In this document: positions 1 through 8,426 of the stretch, piece after piece
Position numbering within the stretch: the stretch's first letter is position 1
Layout: the number at the start of each line of letters is the position of its first letter
NCBI RefSeq assembly: GCF_000720325.1
Contig: NZ_JOJM01000042.1
Coordinates: forward strand, 15,214 to 79,213
Origin: Streptomyces sp. NRRL B-1347
GTDB lineage: Bacteria > Actinomycetota > Actinomycetes > Streptomycetales > Streptomycetaceae
Length of the DNA: 64,000 bases
Reading direction: 5' to 3'
Made by a program: the position numbers and the translations under genes
Notes under the pieces: model-generated
Databases searched by the model: none
What the model was told of the DNA's origin: nothing
The model's input: only the letters and a program-made list of their open reading frames with translations

Positions 1-321
1 TACCGTCGGCTCGGCCTCGTGTTCGCGGCCGGATCCGAGGAGTCGCCGCACGTGGAGACCACCCTGCCGGGCGGTCTGCGGGTGGCCTTCGACACGGAGG
101 ACACCATCCGCTCCTTCGTCCCCGGCTGGCGGCCTCCCGCCGACTCCGGGCGGCTCGGGCTCGCCTTCCACTGCGGCACGTCCGCGGGTGTGGACGCGGT
201 GTACGAGGAGCTCGTGGCGGCGGGATACCGGTCGGAGCTCAAGCCGTTCGACGCGCCTTGGGGGCAGCGGTACGCGGTGGTGCTCGACCCGGACGGCAAT
301 GGGGCTGATCTGTTTGCCTAG
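1..321 (+). CDS. VOC (glyoxalase/bleomycin-resistance) family protein, 5' truncated
   Basis: The frame is open from the first base and ends at 321, so the N-terminus lies outside the window. The first residues (YRRLGLVF) resemble the typical VOC repeat start, and the C-terminal part ends in a DPDGNGADLF motif that usually carries the last metal or fold-defining residues of the beta-alpha-beta-beta-beta unit. Family members include glyoxalase I, dioxygenases and antibiotic-binding proteins; nothing visible identifies the substrate. The downstream regulator genes run in the opposite direction and converge on it. Confidence 0.75.
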   Translation, partial: YRRLGLVFAAGSEESPHVETTLPGGLRVAFDTEDTIRSFVPGWRPPADSGRLGLAFHCGTSAGVDAVYEELVAAGYRSELKPFDAPWGQRYAVVLDPDGNGADLFA

Positions 322-369
322 CCTGTGGGCCGTCTGTGGCTGAGCGCGCCCGCGCGGCGGAGCCGCACA

Positions 370-1119
370 TCAGCGGAGCCCCGCGTCCCCTTCGGGGCGC
401 AGCAGCGCGCCCAGTGGTCGGCCCGTCAAGTCCTTTACCTCGCGGGACAGGTGGGCCTGGTCCGCGAAGCCCGCGGTGGCTGCCGTCTCGGCCTGGCCGA
501 GGCCTGCGCGGGCCAGTGCGAGTGCGCGTTGGAGGCGCAGTACGCGTGCCAGCGTCTTGGGACCGTAGCCGAAGGCGGGCAGCGCGCGGCGGTGCAGCTG
601 CCGGGCGCCGAGCCCCACGGCGGCGGCCGTCTCGGCGACGCCGCGGCCCGCGTCGAGGTGCGCCACGACGCGGGCGAGCAGCGGGTCGGGCGCCGGGCCC
701 CGGTCCGTGCGCTCGTACGCGACGCGCTCCAGGGCGGTCAGCGGGTCGGCGGCCGCGTCCACGCGCGCGGTCAGGCGGCGGACCTCGGCGCCGCTCCACA
801 GGTCGGCGAGGTCGACGCGCCGGTCGCGCAGTTCGTGCGCGGGGACGCCGAGGACCGCGGGGGCCGTGCCGGGGGCGAAGCGGATGCCGACGTAGCGGCC
901 CGGGGGCGTCGTGGCGCCGGGCACGTGGGCACGCGTGTCCGGGCCCGCGACGAACAGCCTGCCCTCGGTCCACAGCAGGTCCATGCAGCCGTCGGGCAGG
1001 ACGGCGGAGCCGGCGCCCGAGGGGTCCGCGGCCTTGCTCCACACGACGGCCCCCGGCAGCACCGGGGACGGCCGCTCGGCGTACCCGGCGGCCGGCTCGC
1101 CCCGCTCCCCTGCGGCCAT
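370..1119 (-). CDS. AraC-family transcriptional regulator
   Basis: A 249-residue protein with an N-terminal sensor region (GCMDLLW at about residues 44-50, as in regulators with a DUF6597-type N-terminus) and two C-terminal helix-turn-helix units. The region [18 protein letters not shown] is the first HTH and the segment around [22 protein letters not shown] is the AraC signature in the second. It lies 10 bases downstream of a second AraC-type gene on the same strand, so the pair is probably co-transcribed. The effector and targets are not visible. The ATG at 1119 is followed directly by the conserved body. Confidence 0.85.
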   Translation of the reverse strand: MAAGERGEPAAGYAERPSPVLPGAVVWSKAADPSGAGSAVLPDGCMDLLWTEGRLFVAGPDTRAHVPGATTPPGRYVGIRFAPGTAPAVLGVPAHELRDRRVDLADLWSGAEVRRLTARVDAAADPLTALERVAYERTDRGPAPDPLLARVVAHLDAGRGVAETAAAVGLGARQLHRRALPAFGYGPKTLARVLRLQRALALARAGLGQAETAATAGFADQAHLSREVKDLTGRPLGALLRPEGDAGLR

Positions 1120-1129
1120 GGTGCCCAGG

Positions 1130-2065
1130 CTACGCCGCGCCCGTGCGGTGCTCCTGCGGGCTGACGCCGTACACCCGCTTGAAGGCGCTGGAGAGCGCGA
1201 ACGCGCTGCCGTAGCCGACCTTGCGGGCGATGGCGGCGATCGTCTGCTCGCTGTCGCGCAGCAGGTCCGCGGCGAGCGCGAGCCGCCAGCCCGTCAGATA
1301 CGTCATCGGGGGCTCCCCCACGAGCTCGGTGAACCGGCGGGCGAGCGCGGCCCGGGACACGCCCGCCTTCGCGGCGAGCGCGGCCACCGTCCAGGCGTGC
1401 GCGGGGTCGTCCTGGAGGAGTCGCAGGACCGGCCCGACCACCGGGTCGGCCAGCGCCCGGTACCAGGCGGGGGCCGCCGCCTCCGGGCGGGAGAACCACG
1501 CGCGGAGGGCCGCGATGAGCAGCAGGTCGAGCAGGCGGTCGAGGACGACCTCCTGGCCCGGCTCGTCCTTGCCGATCTCCTCGGCGAGGAACGGCGTGAG
1601 CGGGCAGTCCCACACCTCGGTGGGCAGCACGAGCAGCGGCGGCAGCGCGTCCAGGAGCCGCGCGGTGATCTCGCCCTGCATCTGGTACGTGCCGATCAGC
1701 ATCTGGACCGGGCCTCCGGGCTGCCCCCACTCGCGCATCCCGAAGCGCGCGTAGTGGCCGTCCGGCGCGCCGTTCAGGGGCACGCAGGCCTGGCCGGGCC
1801 GGATCTCCGCGAACGGCCGGGTGTCCCGCTCGCCCGTGACGAGGTAGTGGTCGGGGCCGCGCGCGACGGCCACGTCACCGGGGCGGATCAGCTGGGCCGG
1901 GGCCGGGCCTTCGGGGACGATCCAGGCGTCGCCCCGCACCATGATCATGACCGAGACCGGTGCCTCGTCCGCGATGCGCACGGCCCACGGCGGCTCGAAG
2001 CACGCCCTGATCATGAAGGCCCCCCGTGCGCGCGGGCCCTCCAGCAAGCCTGCGAGTACGTCCAT
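1130..2065 (-). CDS. AraC-family regulator with cupin sensor domain
   Basis: A 311-residue protein with an N-terminal cupin_6-like sensor (about residues 20-190) and C-terminal AraC HTH units ([18 protein letters not shown], then the segment [20 protein letters not shown]). It is divergent from an NmrA-like NAD(P)-binding protein whose start lies 80 bases away. In actinomycetes such cupin-AraC/NmrA pairs are common, and the regulator often controls its neighbour. Pairing a regulator of this class with an oxidoreductase-like partner suggests sensing of a small organic or redox signal; that is inference. Confidence 0.88.
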   Translation of the reverse strand: MDVLAGLLEGPRARGAFMIRACFEPPWAVRIADEAPVSVMIMVRGDAWIVPEGPAPAQLIRPGDVAVARGPDHYLVTGERDTRPFAEIRPGQACVPLNGAPDGHYARFGMREWGQPGGPVQMLIGTYQMQGEITARLLDALPPLLVLPTEVWDCPLTPFLAEEIGKDEPGQEVVLDRLLDLLLIAALRAWFSRPEAAAPAWYRALADPVVGPVLRLLQDDPAHAWTVAALAAKAGVSRAALARRFTELVGEPPMTYLTGWRLALAADLLRDSEQTIAAIARKVGYGSAFALSSAFKRVYGVSPQEHRTGAA

Positions 2066-2145
2066 GGGGGCAGCGTAGACGCACGCGCATGAGGGTGAGT
2101 TCCTGACGGATGGTCGTGCGGCGCGGGCGGCAGTTGACTGGGGGC

Positions 2146-3018
2146 ATGACGACGAACTCGCAGCACACGACGGACGAACCGACCACCGGCGCCGCCCTGA
2201 CGGTCCTCGTGACCGGGGCCACCGGGCGCACCGGCGGCAGGGTCGCGCGGGCCGCCCGCGAGGCGGGGCACGCCGTGCGGGCCGCGTCCCGCTCCGGCGA
2301 GGTCCGCTTCGACTGGAACGAACGCTCCACTTGGGACGAGGCGTTGCGCGGCGCCGACGCGGCGTACCTCGCCTACCTCCCGGACGTCGGCGCGCCCGGC
2401 GCCGCGGACACCGTGGGCGGGCTCGCCCGGCGGGCCGCGGAGCTGGGCGTGCGGCACCTCGTCCTGCTCTCCGCGCGCGGCGAGCACCAGGCCCACGCCA
2501 CGGAGCGTGCGCTCGCGGACTCCGGGGTCGCCCGGTGGACGGTCGTACGCGCCAGCTGGTTCGCGCAGAACTTCAGCGAGGGCCCGCTCGTCGACGGCCT
2601 GCGGGCCGGGGAGCTCGTCTTCTCCGCGGGGGAGGTCCTCGAACCGTTCATCGACGTACGGGACATCGCGGACGTGGTGGTCGCGGTGCTCGCCGCCGGG
2701 GAGCGGTACGCCGGGCGGATCATCGAGGTGAGCGGGGCGCGGCTGCTCTCCTTCCGGGACGCGGTGGCGGAGATATCGGCCGCGAGCGGACGCCCGCTCG
2801 TTTATGTGCCGGTGGGAGCGCGGGAATACGGTGCCGCGCTCGCCGACTTCGGCGTTCCGGAAGGCGAAGTGGAATTCCTGGTCGAGCTTTTCGAGACGAA
2901 TCTGGACGGGCGCAACGCGCACGTTTCGGATGGCGTGCGGGAGGTTCTCGGGCGGGCGCCGCGGGAATTCACGGCGTTCGTGCGCGAGACGGCGGGAGCG
3001 GGCGTCTGGAAGGCGTGA
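2146..3018 (+). CDS. NmrA-like NAD(P)-binding protein
   Basis: A 290-residue atypical short-chain dehydrogenase. The Rossmann dinucleotide-binding motif GATGRTGGRVARAA lies near residue 23, and the protein ends in the usual small substrate or regulatory domain. The ATG at 2146 is preferred over an in-frame ATG at 2110 because GGGGG precedes it and the upstream dozen residues have no family likeness. NmrA-like proteins bind NAD(P) and act as quinone reductases or redox-sensing regulators. It is divergent from a cupin-AraC regulator that probably controls it. The catalytic Tyr-x3-Lys pair of classical SDR enzymes is not evident. Confidence 0.85.
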   Translation: MTTNSQHTTDEPTTGAALTVLVTGATGRTGGRVARAAREAGHAVRAASRSGEVRFDWNERSTWDEALRGADAAYLAYLPDVGAPGAADTVGGLARRAAELGVRHLVLLSARGEHQAHATERALADSGVARWTVVRASWFAQNFSEGPLVDGLRAGELVFSAGEVLEPFIDVRDIADVVVAVLAAGERYAGRIIEVSGARLLSFRDAVAEISAASGRPLVYVPVGAREYGAALADFGVPEGEVEFLVELFETNLDGRNAHVSDGVREVLGRAPREFTAFVRETAGAGVWKA

Positions 3019-3040
3019 CCTCCCGGAACCGGAGCGGGCG

Positions 3041-4171
3041 TCAGGGGTCCGGGGAGTCGTCCCGTTTGGCGTGGTGGGCGCGGAGGCGGCCCGAGACGTC
3101 GTCCGGGGGCAGGAAGCGGGACCAGCGCTCGGGGAACTCCGATGGCATGTCGGGGTCGTCGGGGTCGTCGTCGGCCCGTGCCGCCGCGGCCCGGGCGATG
3201 AGCTCGGCCGCCTTGGCCTCCTTGACCCGGTCCTGCGCGGCGCGCGCCGCGGCCGTCTGGAGCGACGGCCAGACGCGGTCGATCGCCGCGTTGACGGCGG
3301 CGCCGACGAGGACGGCGAAGGCGGACACGCCGATCCACAGCAGGACGGCGACGGGCGCGGCGAGGGAGCCGTAGATGGTGGGCCCCTCCACCGTGCTCGT
3401 CAGGTAGATGCGCAGCAGGAAGCTGCCGAGGACCCACATGCCGAGGGCGATGAGCGCGCCCGGCATGTCCTCCACCCACGGCGAGCGCACCGGAACGGAC
3501 ACGTGGTAGAGCGTGGTGAGGAAGACGACGGAGAGCAGGGTCACCACGGGCCAGTAGAGGATCTGCACGACCGTCGTCGAGCCCGGGACCAGTTTCACCA
3601 CCGCGTCCGGGCCCGCCACCATCAGCGGCAGCGCCACCGAGCCGATGACGAGGGCGACCAGGAAGAGCCCGAAGGCGAGCAGCCGGGTCTTGACGATGCC
3701 GCGGGCGCCGTCGAGCCCGTACATGACGGTGATGGTGTCGATGAAGACGTTGACGGCACGGGAGCCGGACCACAGGGCGAAGAGGAACCCTATGGAGACG
3801 ACGTCCGGGCGGCCGACCTTCATGACGTCTTCGAGGATCGGCTGGGCGATCTCGCGCACGCCCTTCTCGGACAGGATCGTGCGGGCCGCTTCCAGGATGT
3901 TGTTCTCGACGCTCTCGATGGTGTGGGCGCCGGTCCAGCGGTCCACGTAGGCGAGGAGCCCGATGAGGCTGAGGAGCAGCGGCGGGACGGAAAGGAGCGT
4001 GAAGAACGCCGCTTCCGCCGCGAGCCCCAGGATGCGGTACTCGATGCAGGAGTTGACGGTGTCCTTCAGCAGCAGCCAGGCGGTCCTGCGCTTGGAGACG
4101 TTGCGGTAAAGAGCGCGGGCCCGGTTCCAGCGGCCCGGTGGCCGCCCGGGTGTTTCTTTTGCCTGGTGCAC
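3041..4171 (-). CDS. YihY/BrkB family inner-membrane protein
   Basis: A 376-residue integral membrane protein. About six hydrophobic segments occur between residues 45 and 290, including AAFFTLLSVPPLLLSLIGLL and the family-typical FLFALWSGSRAVNVFIDT. A charged, acidic C-terminal tail follows. The family was once thought to be ribonuclease BN but is now treated as an uncharacterised membrane family. The annotated start is GTG at 4171. The best Shine-Dalgarno (AAGGAGG, 4177-4171) overlaps that codon, so the real start is uncertain. It is head-to-head with the AidB-like gene, start codons 17 bases apart. Confidence 0.88.
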   Translation of the reverse strand: MHQAKETPGRPPGRWNRARALYRNVSKRRTAWLLLKDTVNSCIEYRILGLAAEAAFFTLLSVPPLLLSLIGLLAYVDRWTGAHTIESVENNILEAARTILSEKGVREIAQPILEDVMKVGRPDVVSIGFLFALWSGSRAVNVFIDTITVMYGLDGARGIVKTRLLAFGLFLVALVIGSVALPLMVAGPDAVVKLVPGSTTVVQILYWPVVTLLSVVFLTTLYHVSVPVRSPWVEDMPGALIALGMWVLGSFLLRIYLTSTVEGPTIYGSLAAPVAVLLWIGVSAFAVLVGAAVNAAIDRVWPSLQTAAARAAQDRVKEAKAAELIARAAAARADDDPDDPDMPSEFPERWSRFLPPDDVSGRLRAHHAKRDDSPDP

Positions 4172-4176
4172 CTCCT

Positions 4177-4189
4177 TACCGTAGCGGCA
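4177..4189 (+). promoter_or_regulatory. Candidate -10 element for leaderless transcription of the AidB-like gene
   Basis: TACCGT at 4177-4182 fits the actinobacterial -10 consensus TAnnnT. It lies exactly six bases before the A of the ATG at 4189, so transcription would begin at the start codon. No ribosome-binding site is visible on this strand in front of the ATG, which supports a leaderless message. No convincing -35 box was found at 17-18 bases. The element overlaps the Shine-Dalgarno sequence of the divergent YihY gene. Confidence 0.35.
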
Positions 4190-5823
4190 TGGCAGCCACC
4201 ACCCACACAGTGACCAACCAGGCTCCGCCCCTGGTGGGATACGACGTCTTCACGTGCGACCGGGCTCTGGCCGAGGGCGTCGAACGTCATCTCGACCCGT
4301 CGCTCCTCGGCGACGCCCGCGCGGAGCTCTCGTTGCTCGGCCGCACCGCGGGCTCCGCGCAGGCGCAGGAGTGGGGGGCGCTCGCCAATGAGAATCCGCC
4401 CGTTCTGCACACGCACGACCGTTATGGGAACCGTGTCGACGAAGTCGCCTTCCACCCGGCGTGGCACCGGCTCCTCGGCAAGGCCGTCGCGGCGGGTCTG
4501 ACCTCCGCGTGGAGCAGGCCGGGCGGGCACGTGCGGCGCGCCGCCGGGTTCCTGGTGTGGACGCAGGCCGAGGCCGGGCACGGGTGCCCGGTGTCGATGA
4601 CGCACGCGGCGGTGCCGGCGCTGCGCACCGACCCGGCGCTCGCCGCCGAGTGGGAGCCGCTCCTGACGTCGACCGTGTACGACGAGGGGCTGCGGCCCGC
4701 CGCGCAGAAGGCGGGCGCGATCTTCGGCATGGGAATGACGGAGAAGCAGGGCGGCAGCGACGTGCGTGCGAATACGACGCGGGCCACCGCGCTTTCCGAG
4801 GAGGGCACGTACGAACTCGTCGGGCACAAGTGGTTCTGTTCCGCTCCCATGTCCGACGGATTCCTGGTGCTCGCGCAAGCGGAGGCCGGGCTCACGTGTT
4901 TTCTCGTGCCCCGGGTCCTGGCCGACGGTTCGCGGAACGCCTTCGCCATTCAGCGGTTGAAGAACAAACTCGGAAACCGCTCCAACGCCTCCAGCGAGGT
5001 CGAGTTCGACGGCACGTGGGCGCGGCGGGTCGGGGACGAGGGGCGCGGGGTGCGCACCATCATCGAGATGGTGGCGGCGACCCGGCTCGACTGCGTGATC
5101 GGCTCGGCGGCGCTGATGCGCCAGGCCGTCGCGCAGGCCGTGCACCACGCCACGTACCGGGAGGCGTTCGGCGGCAGGCTCGTCGACAAGCCGCTCATGC
5201 GCAACGTGCTCGCGGACCTGGCCCTGGAGTCGGAGGCGGCGACGACGCTCGCGCTGCGCCTCGCCGCCGCGTACGACGACGGGAGCGAGCGCGAGCAGGC
5301 GTTCCTGCGGCTCGCGGTGCCCGCGGCCAAGTACTGGGTGACCAAGCGGTGCACCCCGGTCGCCGCGGAGGCCCTCGAGTGCCTGGGCGGCAACGGCTAC
5401 GTGGAGGACTCGGGCATGCCGCGGCTGCTGCGCGAGTCGCCGCTGAACTCGATCTGGGAGGGCTCGGGGAACGTCCAGGCCCTCGACGTGCTGCGGGCGC
5501 TCCAGCGGGAGCCGCTGGCCCTGAACGCGTTCCTGGAGGAGGTGGGCGCGGCCCGCGGCGCCGACCACCGCCTGGACGCGGCGATCAAGGACCTGCTCAC
5601 GGAGCTCGCCGACCTGGAGGGCGTGGAGGCACGGGCGCGGCGGCTCGTCGAGCGGATGGCGCTCGTGCTCCAGGGCTCGCTGCTCGTGCGCCACGCGCCG
5701 TCGGCCGTGGCGGACGCGTTCTGCGCCTCACGGCTCGGCGGGGACTGGGGCGCGGCGTTCGGCACGCTGCCGCACAGCCTGGATCTGCGGGCGGTCGTGG
5801 ACCGGGCGGCCGTAGACCTCTGA
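4189..5823 (+). CDS. AidB-like acyl-CoA dehydrogenase family protein
   Basis: A 544-residue flavoprotein of the acyl-CoA dehydrogenase fold, close to the length of E. coli AidB (about 540). The motif GMGMTEKQGGSDVRANTT at about residues 180-197 is characteristic of the AidB branch, and the C-terminal helical domain carries ECLGGNGYVEDSGMPRLLRE, the FAD/active-site segment. AidB binds FAD and DNA and is induced by alkylation damage; a true dehydrogenase role in this branch is doubtful. The ATG at 4189 is chosen because the conserved N-terminus begins just after it; an earlier in-frame start at 4138 would run into the divergent gene. Confidence 0.88.
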   Translation: MAATTHTVTNQAPPLVGYDVFTCDRALAEGVERHLDPSLLGDARAELSLLGRTAGSAQAQEWGALANENPPVLHTHDRYGNRVDEVAFHPAWHRLLGKAVAAGLTSAWSRPGGHVRRAAGFLVWTQAEAGHGCPVSMTHAAVPALRTDPALAAEWEPLLTSTVYDEGLRPAAQKAGAIFGMGMTEKQGGSDVRANTTRATALSEEGTYELVGHKWFCSAPMSDGFLVLAQAEAGLTCFLVPRVLADGSRNAFAIQRLKNKLGNRSNASSEVEFDGTWARRVGDEGRGVRTIIEMVAATRLDCVIGSAALMRQAVAQAVHHATYREAFGGRLVDKPLMRNVLADLALESEAATTLALRLAAAYDDGSEREQAFLRLAVPAAKYWVTKRCTPVAAEALECLGGNGYVEDSGMPRLLRESPLNSIWEGSGNVQALDVLRALQREPLALNAFLEEVGAARGADHRLDAAIKDLLTELADLEGVEARARRLVERMALVLQGSLLVRHAPSAVADAFCASRLGGDWGAAFGTLPHSLDLRAVVDRAAVDL

Positions 5824-5891
5824 CCGACGGGGACCGGACCCCTTCGCGGGGCGCGGGGGCGCTCGGCACGGGCTGCCGCGCGGTCCTGTCA

Positions 5892-5927
5892 CGGGGGTGG
5901 TGCTGCGCCGACACGGCACCACCCCCG
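5892..5927. terminator. Strong hairpin after the AidB-like gene
   Basis: Perfect 12-bp arms (CGGGGGTGGTGC and its complement) flank a 12-base loop at 5892-5903 and 5916-5927, about 70 bases after the stop codon. There is no U-tract, which is usual for Streptomyces intrinsic terminators. The rest of 5824-6135 holds the palindromes described upstream of the GAF gene and no convincing coding sequence. Confidence 0.7.
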
Positions 5928-6008
5928 GTCTTCAGGTCCCCGTCGGGACGGGCGCCGCACGAGGCGGCGTGCTGCCAAGTTTTGGACACCGCACGACTGT
6001 TCGCCAGA

Positions 6009-6064
6009 GTTGCAGGGGGTTGCAACTCCGGCCTTCAACAACACGCCCGAAGCATGTCCTTCGG
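6009..6064. promoter_or_regulatory. Two short inverted repeats upstream of the GAF regulator
   Basis: GTTGCA (6009-6014) and TGCAAC (6021-6026) form one inverted repeat with a six-base spacer. CCGAAG (6047-6052) and CTTCGG (6059-6064) form a second with the same arm and spacer length. The two share geometry but not sequence. They lie 72-127 bases before the ATG of the GAF-domain gene and are candidate operators. Confidence 0.4.
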
Positions 6065-6135
6065 CATGCCCCAGCGGGCACGATGAGTACGTGTCCCCTC
6101 TGTGGGCCTGCTCGGAGAGCGGGAGGAAACCGGTG

Positions 6136-7437
6136 ATGAACACGCACGCGACGTTCGACCTGGAACGGCTCGCCGCCGCGAACGCCAGCCAGGCCACGCG
6201 GGTGCTCCTGGAGATGCGGGACGCCCGGATCGCGGGGCAGCGCGCCAGGTTCGGGCCGCGGCCCGTCATAGGCGCCTCGTGGGACCGGATGCTGGCGAAC
6301 GGCGTCGACCCCGAACGGGACCACCGCTCGGGCGTGTTGAGCACGGACGAGGTGGAGCGGCGGCGGCAGACCTCGCCCCTGAAGGCCGTCCTGCCGGTGC
6401 TGCGCGAGGGACTCCTCTCCGTGGCGGACGTGGCGCAGCACATCATGGTGATCGCGGACGCCGACGGGCGGCTGCTGTGGCGCGAGGGCAACAAGTCGGT
6501 GCTCAAGATGGCGGACGGGCACGGCTTCGACGTCGGCGCCGACTGGCGCGAGACCGTGGTCGGCACGAACGGCGTGGGCACGTCGATCGTCACCCGGCGG
6601 CCCGTCCAGGTCTTCGCCGCCGAGCACTTCGTGCGCTCGCACCACCCGTGGACGTGCACGGGCGCGCCCATCACCGACCCGCGCGACGGGCGGCTGATCG
6701 GCGTCGTCGACATCAGCGGCCCGCTCGACACCATGCACCCGGCGACCCTGGCCCTGGTCGGCTCGGTCGCCAAGCTCGCCGAGGCCCGGCTGCGCGAGGG
6801 GCATCTGACGGCCCTCGACCGGCTGCGCTCGGTGGCGGCGCCGCTCCTCGCCCGCCTCGACGGGCGCGCCGTGGCGGTGGACACGCACGGCTGGACCGCG
6901 GCGGTCACCGGCATGCCGCCGGTGGACCGGATCACACTGCCCAAGTCCCTCGCGGACGGCCGGGCGTGGCTGCCGTCGCTCGGCCGGTGCGCGGTGGCGC
7001 CGCTGCCCGGCGGCTGGCTGCTCCGCGTGGAGGACGACGAGGCCGCCGTGGCCGCCACCTCGGCCACCACCCGGGTGGTGGTGGACGTCAGCGGGGCGCA
7101 CCGCTGGTCGGTCACCGTCACCGGCAGCGCGGGCTGCTGGACGCACGAACTGTCGCCGCGCCACGCCGAGTTGCTCTACCTGCTCGGCACGCAGCGGGCG
7201 GGGCGCAGCGCGGCGGGGCTCGCCGCCGACCTGTTCGGCGATCCGGGCCGCACGGTGACGGTCCGGGCCGAGCTGTCCCGGGTCCGGCGCTATCTGGGCG
7301 GCCTCGTCGCGCACCGCCCGTACCGCTTCCACGAGGAGGCGGACGTCGATCTGGTGCTGCCCGCCGACGCGGCGCGGCTGCTGCCGCACTCCATGGCGCC
7401 CGCGGTGATACGGGCCCGGGCGGGCGCGGTGCCCTGA
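6136..7437 (+). CDS. GAF-domain transcriptional regulator
   Basis: A 433-residue protein. The GAF sensor spans about residues 90-210 with VVGTNGVGTSIVTRRPVQV, a signature also found in the N-terminal sensor of AcoR-type activators, but no sigma-54 AAA+ ATPase domain follows. The C-terminal ~110 residues (ELSPRHAELLYLL ... VRAELSRVRRYLGG) look like a winged-helix DNA-binding domain. The ATG at 6136 has GGGAGG nine bases upstream, so the longer frame from 6010 is rejected. Relatives in Streptomyces commonly sense small carbon metabolites; the target here is unknown, and paired inverted repeats lie upstream. Confidence 0.8.
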   Translation: MNTHATFDLERLAAANASQATRVLLEMRDARIAGQRARFGPRPVIGASWDRMLANGVDPERDHRSGVLSTDEVERRRQTSPLKAVLPVLREGLLSVADVAQHIMVIADADGRLLWREGNKSVLKMADGHGFDVGADWRETVVGTNGVGTSIVTRRPVQVFAAEHFVRSHHPWTCTGAPITDPRDGRLIGVVDISGPLDTMHPATLALVGSVAKLAEARLREGHLTALDRLRSVAAPLLARLDGRAVAVDTHGWTAAVTGMPPVDRITLPKSLADGRAWLPSLGRCAVAPLPGGWLLRVEDDEAAVAATSATTRVVVDVSGAHRWSVTVTGSAGCWTHELSPRHAELLYLLGTQRAGRSAAGLAADLFGDPGRTVTVRAELSRVRRYLGGLVAHRPYRFHEEADVDLVLPADAARLLPHSMAPAVIRARAGAVP

Positions 7438-7505
7438 CGCCGCGGGCGGGCCGACAGTCGCACCCCCGTCGTGGTGACACGAGTCATGCGGGGTCGGGCG
7501 GCCCT

Positions 7506-7553
7506 CCGCGCGGCCCCTCGTAGCGGCCCCCGCGCGGCCCCTCGTGGCGGCCC
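7506..7553. repeat. Two tandem 24-bp repeats
   Basis: Two adjacent 24-base copies beginning CCGCGCGGCCCC (7506-7529 and 7530-7553) differ at one position. They lie between the GAF regulator and the acetyltransferase. No function is evident. Confidence 0.6.
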
Positions 7554-7581
7554 GGGACCGCCCCGTGATTCCCTGGCCGCC

Positions 7582-8154
7582 ATGAGCATCACTGTCACCA
7601 CCTGGTCCCTGGAGCAGACCGCTCCCACCGATCTGCGGCCCGCCGCCGAGCCCGCCGGCGACGTGCGGATCGTGCGGGCCGAGGTGCCCTCGCCCGAATT
7701 CAGCCGGTTCCTCTACTGCGCCGTCGGCGGCGACATCAAGTGGATCGACCGCCTCGCGCTCGGCTACGAGCAGTGGCGGGAGCATCTGACGCGACCGGGC
7801 GTCGAGACGTGGGTCGCGTACGAGAAGGGCACGCCCGCCGGGTACGTGGAGCTCGACGCGCAGGACGACGGGGTCGTGGAGATCGTCTACTTCGGTCTGA
7901 TCCCGGCCTTCCGGGGCCGCCGCATCGGCGGCCACCTCCTGTCCTACGGCACGGCCCGGGCCTGGGACCTGGCCGACCGCTGGCCGGACCGGACGCCCAC
8001 GAAGCGGGTGTGGCTGCACACGTGCAGCCTCGACGGCGAGCACGCCATGGACAACTACACGCGGCGCGGCTTCAAGCTCTTCAAGACGGAGACCTCCGAG
8101 GAGCCCGAGCAGCCAACCCCGGGCCCCTGGCCGGGCGCCCACACCTCCGAATGA
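7582..8154 (+). CDS. GNAT family N-acetyltransferase
   Basis: A 190-residue protein with the acetyl-CoA-binding motif A of GNAT enzymes: GLIPAFRGRRIGGHLL at about residues 111-126, followed by HTCSLDGEHAMDNYTRRGF, the motif B region. The substrate is not predictable. The ATG at 7582 starts the conserved region; the longer frame back to 7471 is mostly Arg/Ala/Pro translated from the tandem repeat. The gene stands alone between the GAF regulator and the sulfur operon. Confidence 0.88.
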   Translation: MSITVTTWSLEQTAPTDLRPAAEPAGDVRIVRAEVPSPEFSRFLYCAVGGDIKWIDRLALGYEQWREHLTRPGVETWVAYEKGTPAGYVELDAQDDGVVEIVYFGLIPAFRGRRIGGHLLSYGTARAWDLADRWPDRTPTKRVWLHTCSLDGEHAMDNYTRRGFKLFKTETSEEPEQPTPGPWPGAHTSE

Positions 8155-8230
8155 CCAATATGTGAGACAACTTCATCCGAGATGTGGACAGTGGTGGACG
8201 GTGCGGAAAGGCGCATGCCACGCTTTCGCC

Positions 8231-8314
8231 ATGTCTCGAGCTGGAATCGCCTTGGTGAGTCGACGTCACGTCGACCTCGTTCGCGTGTCCAGCGCCATGT
8301 GTCCGGCGAGCTGA
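8231..8314 (+). CDS. Cysteine-containing leader peptide of the sulfur operon
   Basis: A 27-codon ORF encodes a peptide with RRHVDLVRVSSAMC at residues 11-24, matching the short putative leader peptide family widespread in actinobacteria upstream of sulfur and redox genes. The cysteine codon TGT sits four codons before the TGA. Such peptides are thought to act as cysteine sensors: the ribosome would stall at the Cys codon when cysteinyl-tRNA is scarce and change folding of the downstream leader RNA. It is 112 bases upstream of the sulfite reductase start, as expected for an attenuator. The peptide match is strong; the mechanism is inferred from mycobacterial polycysteine attenuators. Confidence 0.82.
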   Translation: MSRAGIALVSRRHVDLVRVSSAMCPAS

Positions 8315-8405
8315 GAGACCCAGCACCGCCGCTTTCCCTGTACTGACCCCTCCCCGCGCACCGCCGCGCCTTTTGCGCGAGTACGCAGGTCAGAGCCGCT
8401 CTCAG
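8311..8405 (+). promoter_or_regulatory. Candidate attenuator region after the leader peptide
   Basis: CTGAGAG at 8311-8317 overlaps the leader stop codon and is exactly complementary to CTCTCAG at 8399-8405. Between them CGCGC (8365-8369) and GCGCG (8375-8379) can form a small hairpin around CTTTT. A ribosome paused at the leader's Cys or stop codon would mask the first arm of the long pairing. This is a plausible switch in front of the sulfite reductase ribosome-binding site (GAAGGA). Confidence 0.4.
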
Positions 8406-8426
8406 TCTGCTGTGAAGGACGTACCC

